Source: F23-B02 sp963632825 (GTDB lineage: Bacteria; Bacillota; Clostridia; Oscillospirales; Oscillospiraceae). From it: a stretch of 13,819 nucleotides of DNA. The stretch covers positions 1-13,819 of the forward strand of contig CAVGWF010000090.1 of assembly GCA_963632825.1 (NCBI GenBank), given 5' to 3'. This document shows, one piece after another, positions 12,498 to 13,819 of the stretch (its first letter is position 1; each line of letters begins with the position of its first letter). Both the position numbers and the translations under genes were made by a program. Under the pieces are notes generated by a model. The model had not been told where the DNA came from, ran no database searches, and saw only the letters and a program-made list of their open reading frames with translations.

Positions 12498-13801
12498 TCG
12501 AGGAAAAGCTGTGCTTCGCGGCGGTGTTTGTCGCCGAGGCGCTTATTACTTGGCTGTATTGCGAATATCTGATGAGCCGGAAACGCTATCGGCTGCACTT
12601 GATATGCACATTTGCAGCAGGGTATATCGCATTATTTGCCTGCTCCTTTTTGGGCAATACTACGCTCAACGCAGTCTCATTCTGCGCAGTTAATTTCATC
12701 TTGATAAGGCACAATTATCGCTGCAATGTCAAAATGGCACTGCTGCACACCGCGTTTTTGTGCTTTGTCATGGTCGGAGCCGAGCTGCTTATTGATCTTA
12801 TTATTGGCCTGTTCGGATACTCCTTTGCCGCCTATACCTACGATTTTCATATCATGCTCGTGTTTGCCGTTCTCAGCAAGCTGCTATATCTTCTGTTCTC
12901 GATTATCGGTTCACGAATATTTGCGCCGCAAAAGGGCAGAGACAGGGAGCCTCGCCTGATGCTGATGTTCTGTGTTCTTCCGCTGCTGTCCTCTTTCGCC
13001 GCAGTGACCACGGTTTATTTCGGCCTGAAAGACGGAATGACGGGAAACCGCGGGCTTATGACGATCATAATGGTCGTAACATTATTGATCGCCAACCTGA
13101 TTTTTCTGTTCCTTTTCAACTATTTGCAGAGTGCAAATGAGGAAAAGCTTGAGCTGCAGCTGAGCCTGCAAAAGGAGCAGGCCGATGCCGCCTATTACGA
13201 TGCGCTTCAGAAACAGCTTGAAAACCAGCGAATTTTGATACATGATATCAAAAACCACCTGGGCACTATTGATGCTTTGGCAAAGCAGAGCGCATCAGCA
13301 GAGATTGAAAATTATATTTCAGGTCTGGAAACAACATTTGAGCCGTTTAAACAGACAAAGCTCTGCAGCGACCCAATTTTGAATCTGCTCCTGATACGAT
13401 TTCGGGATGAGTGCAGCGGACGCGGAGTTCAGTTTCACTGTGATGTCCGTGAGAGTGCCGCAGCCTTTTCGGATGCCCCGAGCATCACGGCTTTATACGG
13501 CAATCTGCTTTCCAATGCCTTGGAAGCAGCCGAAGCCTCGGCTGCAAAGCAAATCGAATTGTCCGTTACGAAAAACGAGGCACAGTCTGTCGTTGTTTCC
13601 GTTGTTAACTCCTGCGATACCGCCCCTGTCTCCGATGGCTGCGGCGGATATCTCACGAAGAAGTCTGACAGCATACCGCATGGAATCGGCCTGCGGAGCA
13701 TAAGCAGAGTAGTGGCAAAATACCACGGGGTCACGACCATGTATTACGACGCAGAAAACAAGCAGTTTCACCATGTGATTCAATTCCCTGATTTTGATTA
13801 A
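12494..13801 (+). CDS. GHKL-type sensor histidine kinase
   Basis: A 435-residue membrane sensor kinase of the AgrC/GHKL type that should phosphorylate the LytTR regulator encoded just upstream. The N-terminal half (about 5-210) holds six or seven hydrophobic segments and no large outside domain, as in peptide-sensing AgrC-like kinases. A coiled coil (about 212-245) leads to the phosphorylation motif ILIHDIKNHLG with His250. The HATPase domain shows the N-box GNLLSNALEA (Asn337, Asn341) and the G-box HGIGLRSI (396-403). The ATG overlaps the regulator stop and follows GGAGAG. No autoinducer peptide gene is visible beside it. The gene is complete; the window ends 18 bp later. Confidence 0.93.
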   Translation: MIEEKLCFAAVFVAEALITWLYCEYLMSRKRYRLHLICTFAAGYIALFACSFLGNTTLNAVSFCAVNFILIRHNYRCNVKMALLHTAFLCFVMVGAELLIDLIIGLFGYSFAAYTYDFHIMLVFAVLSKLLYLLFSIIGSRIFAPQKGRDREPRLMLMFCVLPLLSSFAAVTTVYFGLKDGMTGNRGLMTIIMVVTLLIANLIFLFLFNYLQSANEEKLELQLSLQKEQADAAYYDALQKQLENQRILIHDIKNHLGTIDALAKQSASAEIENYISGLETTFEPFKQTKLCSDPILNLLLIRFRDECSGRGVQFHCDVRESAAAFSDAPSITALYGNLLSNALEAAEASAAKQIELSVTKNEAQSVVVSVVNSCDTAPVSDGCGGYLTKKSDSIPHGIGLRSISRVVAKYHGVTTMYYDAENKQFHHVIQFPDFD

Positions 13802-13819
13802 AAAAGAGCCGCCTGACTG

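Noticed and set aside
13797..13819. Start of a terminator after the kinase gene (A run then GAGCCGCC)
   Set aside because: The window ends before any complementary arm can be seen.

Overview
The window looks like chromosomal DNA from a moderately GC-rich member of the Clostridia, probably an Oscillospirales/Ruminococcaceae-type gut bacterium. This rests on the Gram-positive rpmH-rnpA-yidD-yidC-jag order, strong GGAGG ribosome sites, the ECF sigma/DUF4367 pair and the GHKL-LytTR pair; the lineage is inference. The rpmH-rnpA cluster normally lies next to oriC and dnaA, so the left edge is probably near the replication origin, although no DnaA box is visible here.

Region 1 (1-3345, + strand) is a housekeeping operon. 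A clear sigma-A promoter and a structured leader precede rpmH (44 codons). Then come rnpA (TTG start), yidD, yidC, jag/khpB and acpP, with ATGA overlaps at rnpA-yidD and yidC-jag, ending at a strong and probably bidirectional terminator. The usual next genes mnmE-mnmG-rsmG are absent at this point; acpP closes the operon.

Region 2 (3451-7749, - strand) is a six-gene set read right to left: a small secreted protein, a lipoprotein, two ABC-2 permeases, a BcrA-type ATPase and an N-terminally anchored DUF5028-like protein. The last five are tightly packed or overlapping. Region 3 (7750-10102) holds a large divergent intergenic region, an ECF sigma factor, a membrane-spanning DUF4367 anti-sigma-like protein and a second small secreted protein.

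The most interesting signal joins regions 2 and 3. The promoter-like motif TTTGTCCC-N16-CGTTATA occurs twice with identical spacing and A-tracts upstream: once on the - strand at 7981-8011, facing the secreted-protein/ABC gene set, and once on the + strand at 9599-9629, facing the second secreted protein. I infer that the ECF sigma factor encoded between them reads both, giving a compact envelope-response or peptide-handling regulon: sigma, anti-sigma, two exported proteins, a lipoprotein and an ABC exporter. Its function is not known from the sequence.

Region 4 (10263-11558, - strand) is a stand-alone AAA ATPase with a DUF4143/PD-(D/E)XK-like C terminus, whose promoter carries one arm of a perfect 11-bp inverted repeat. 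Region 5 (11783-13801, + strand) is a LytTR response regulator plus GHKL sensor kinase. The regulator is broken by one extra G in a G6 run, which may be phase variation, a real mutation or a sequencing error.
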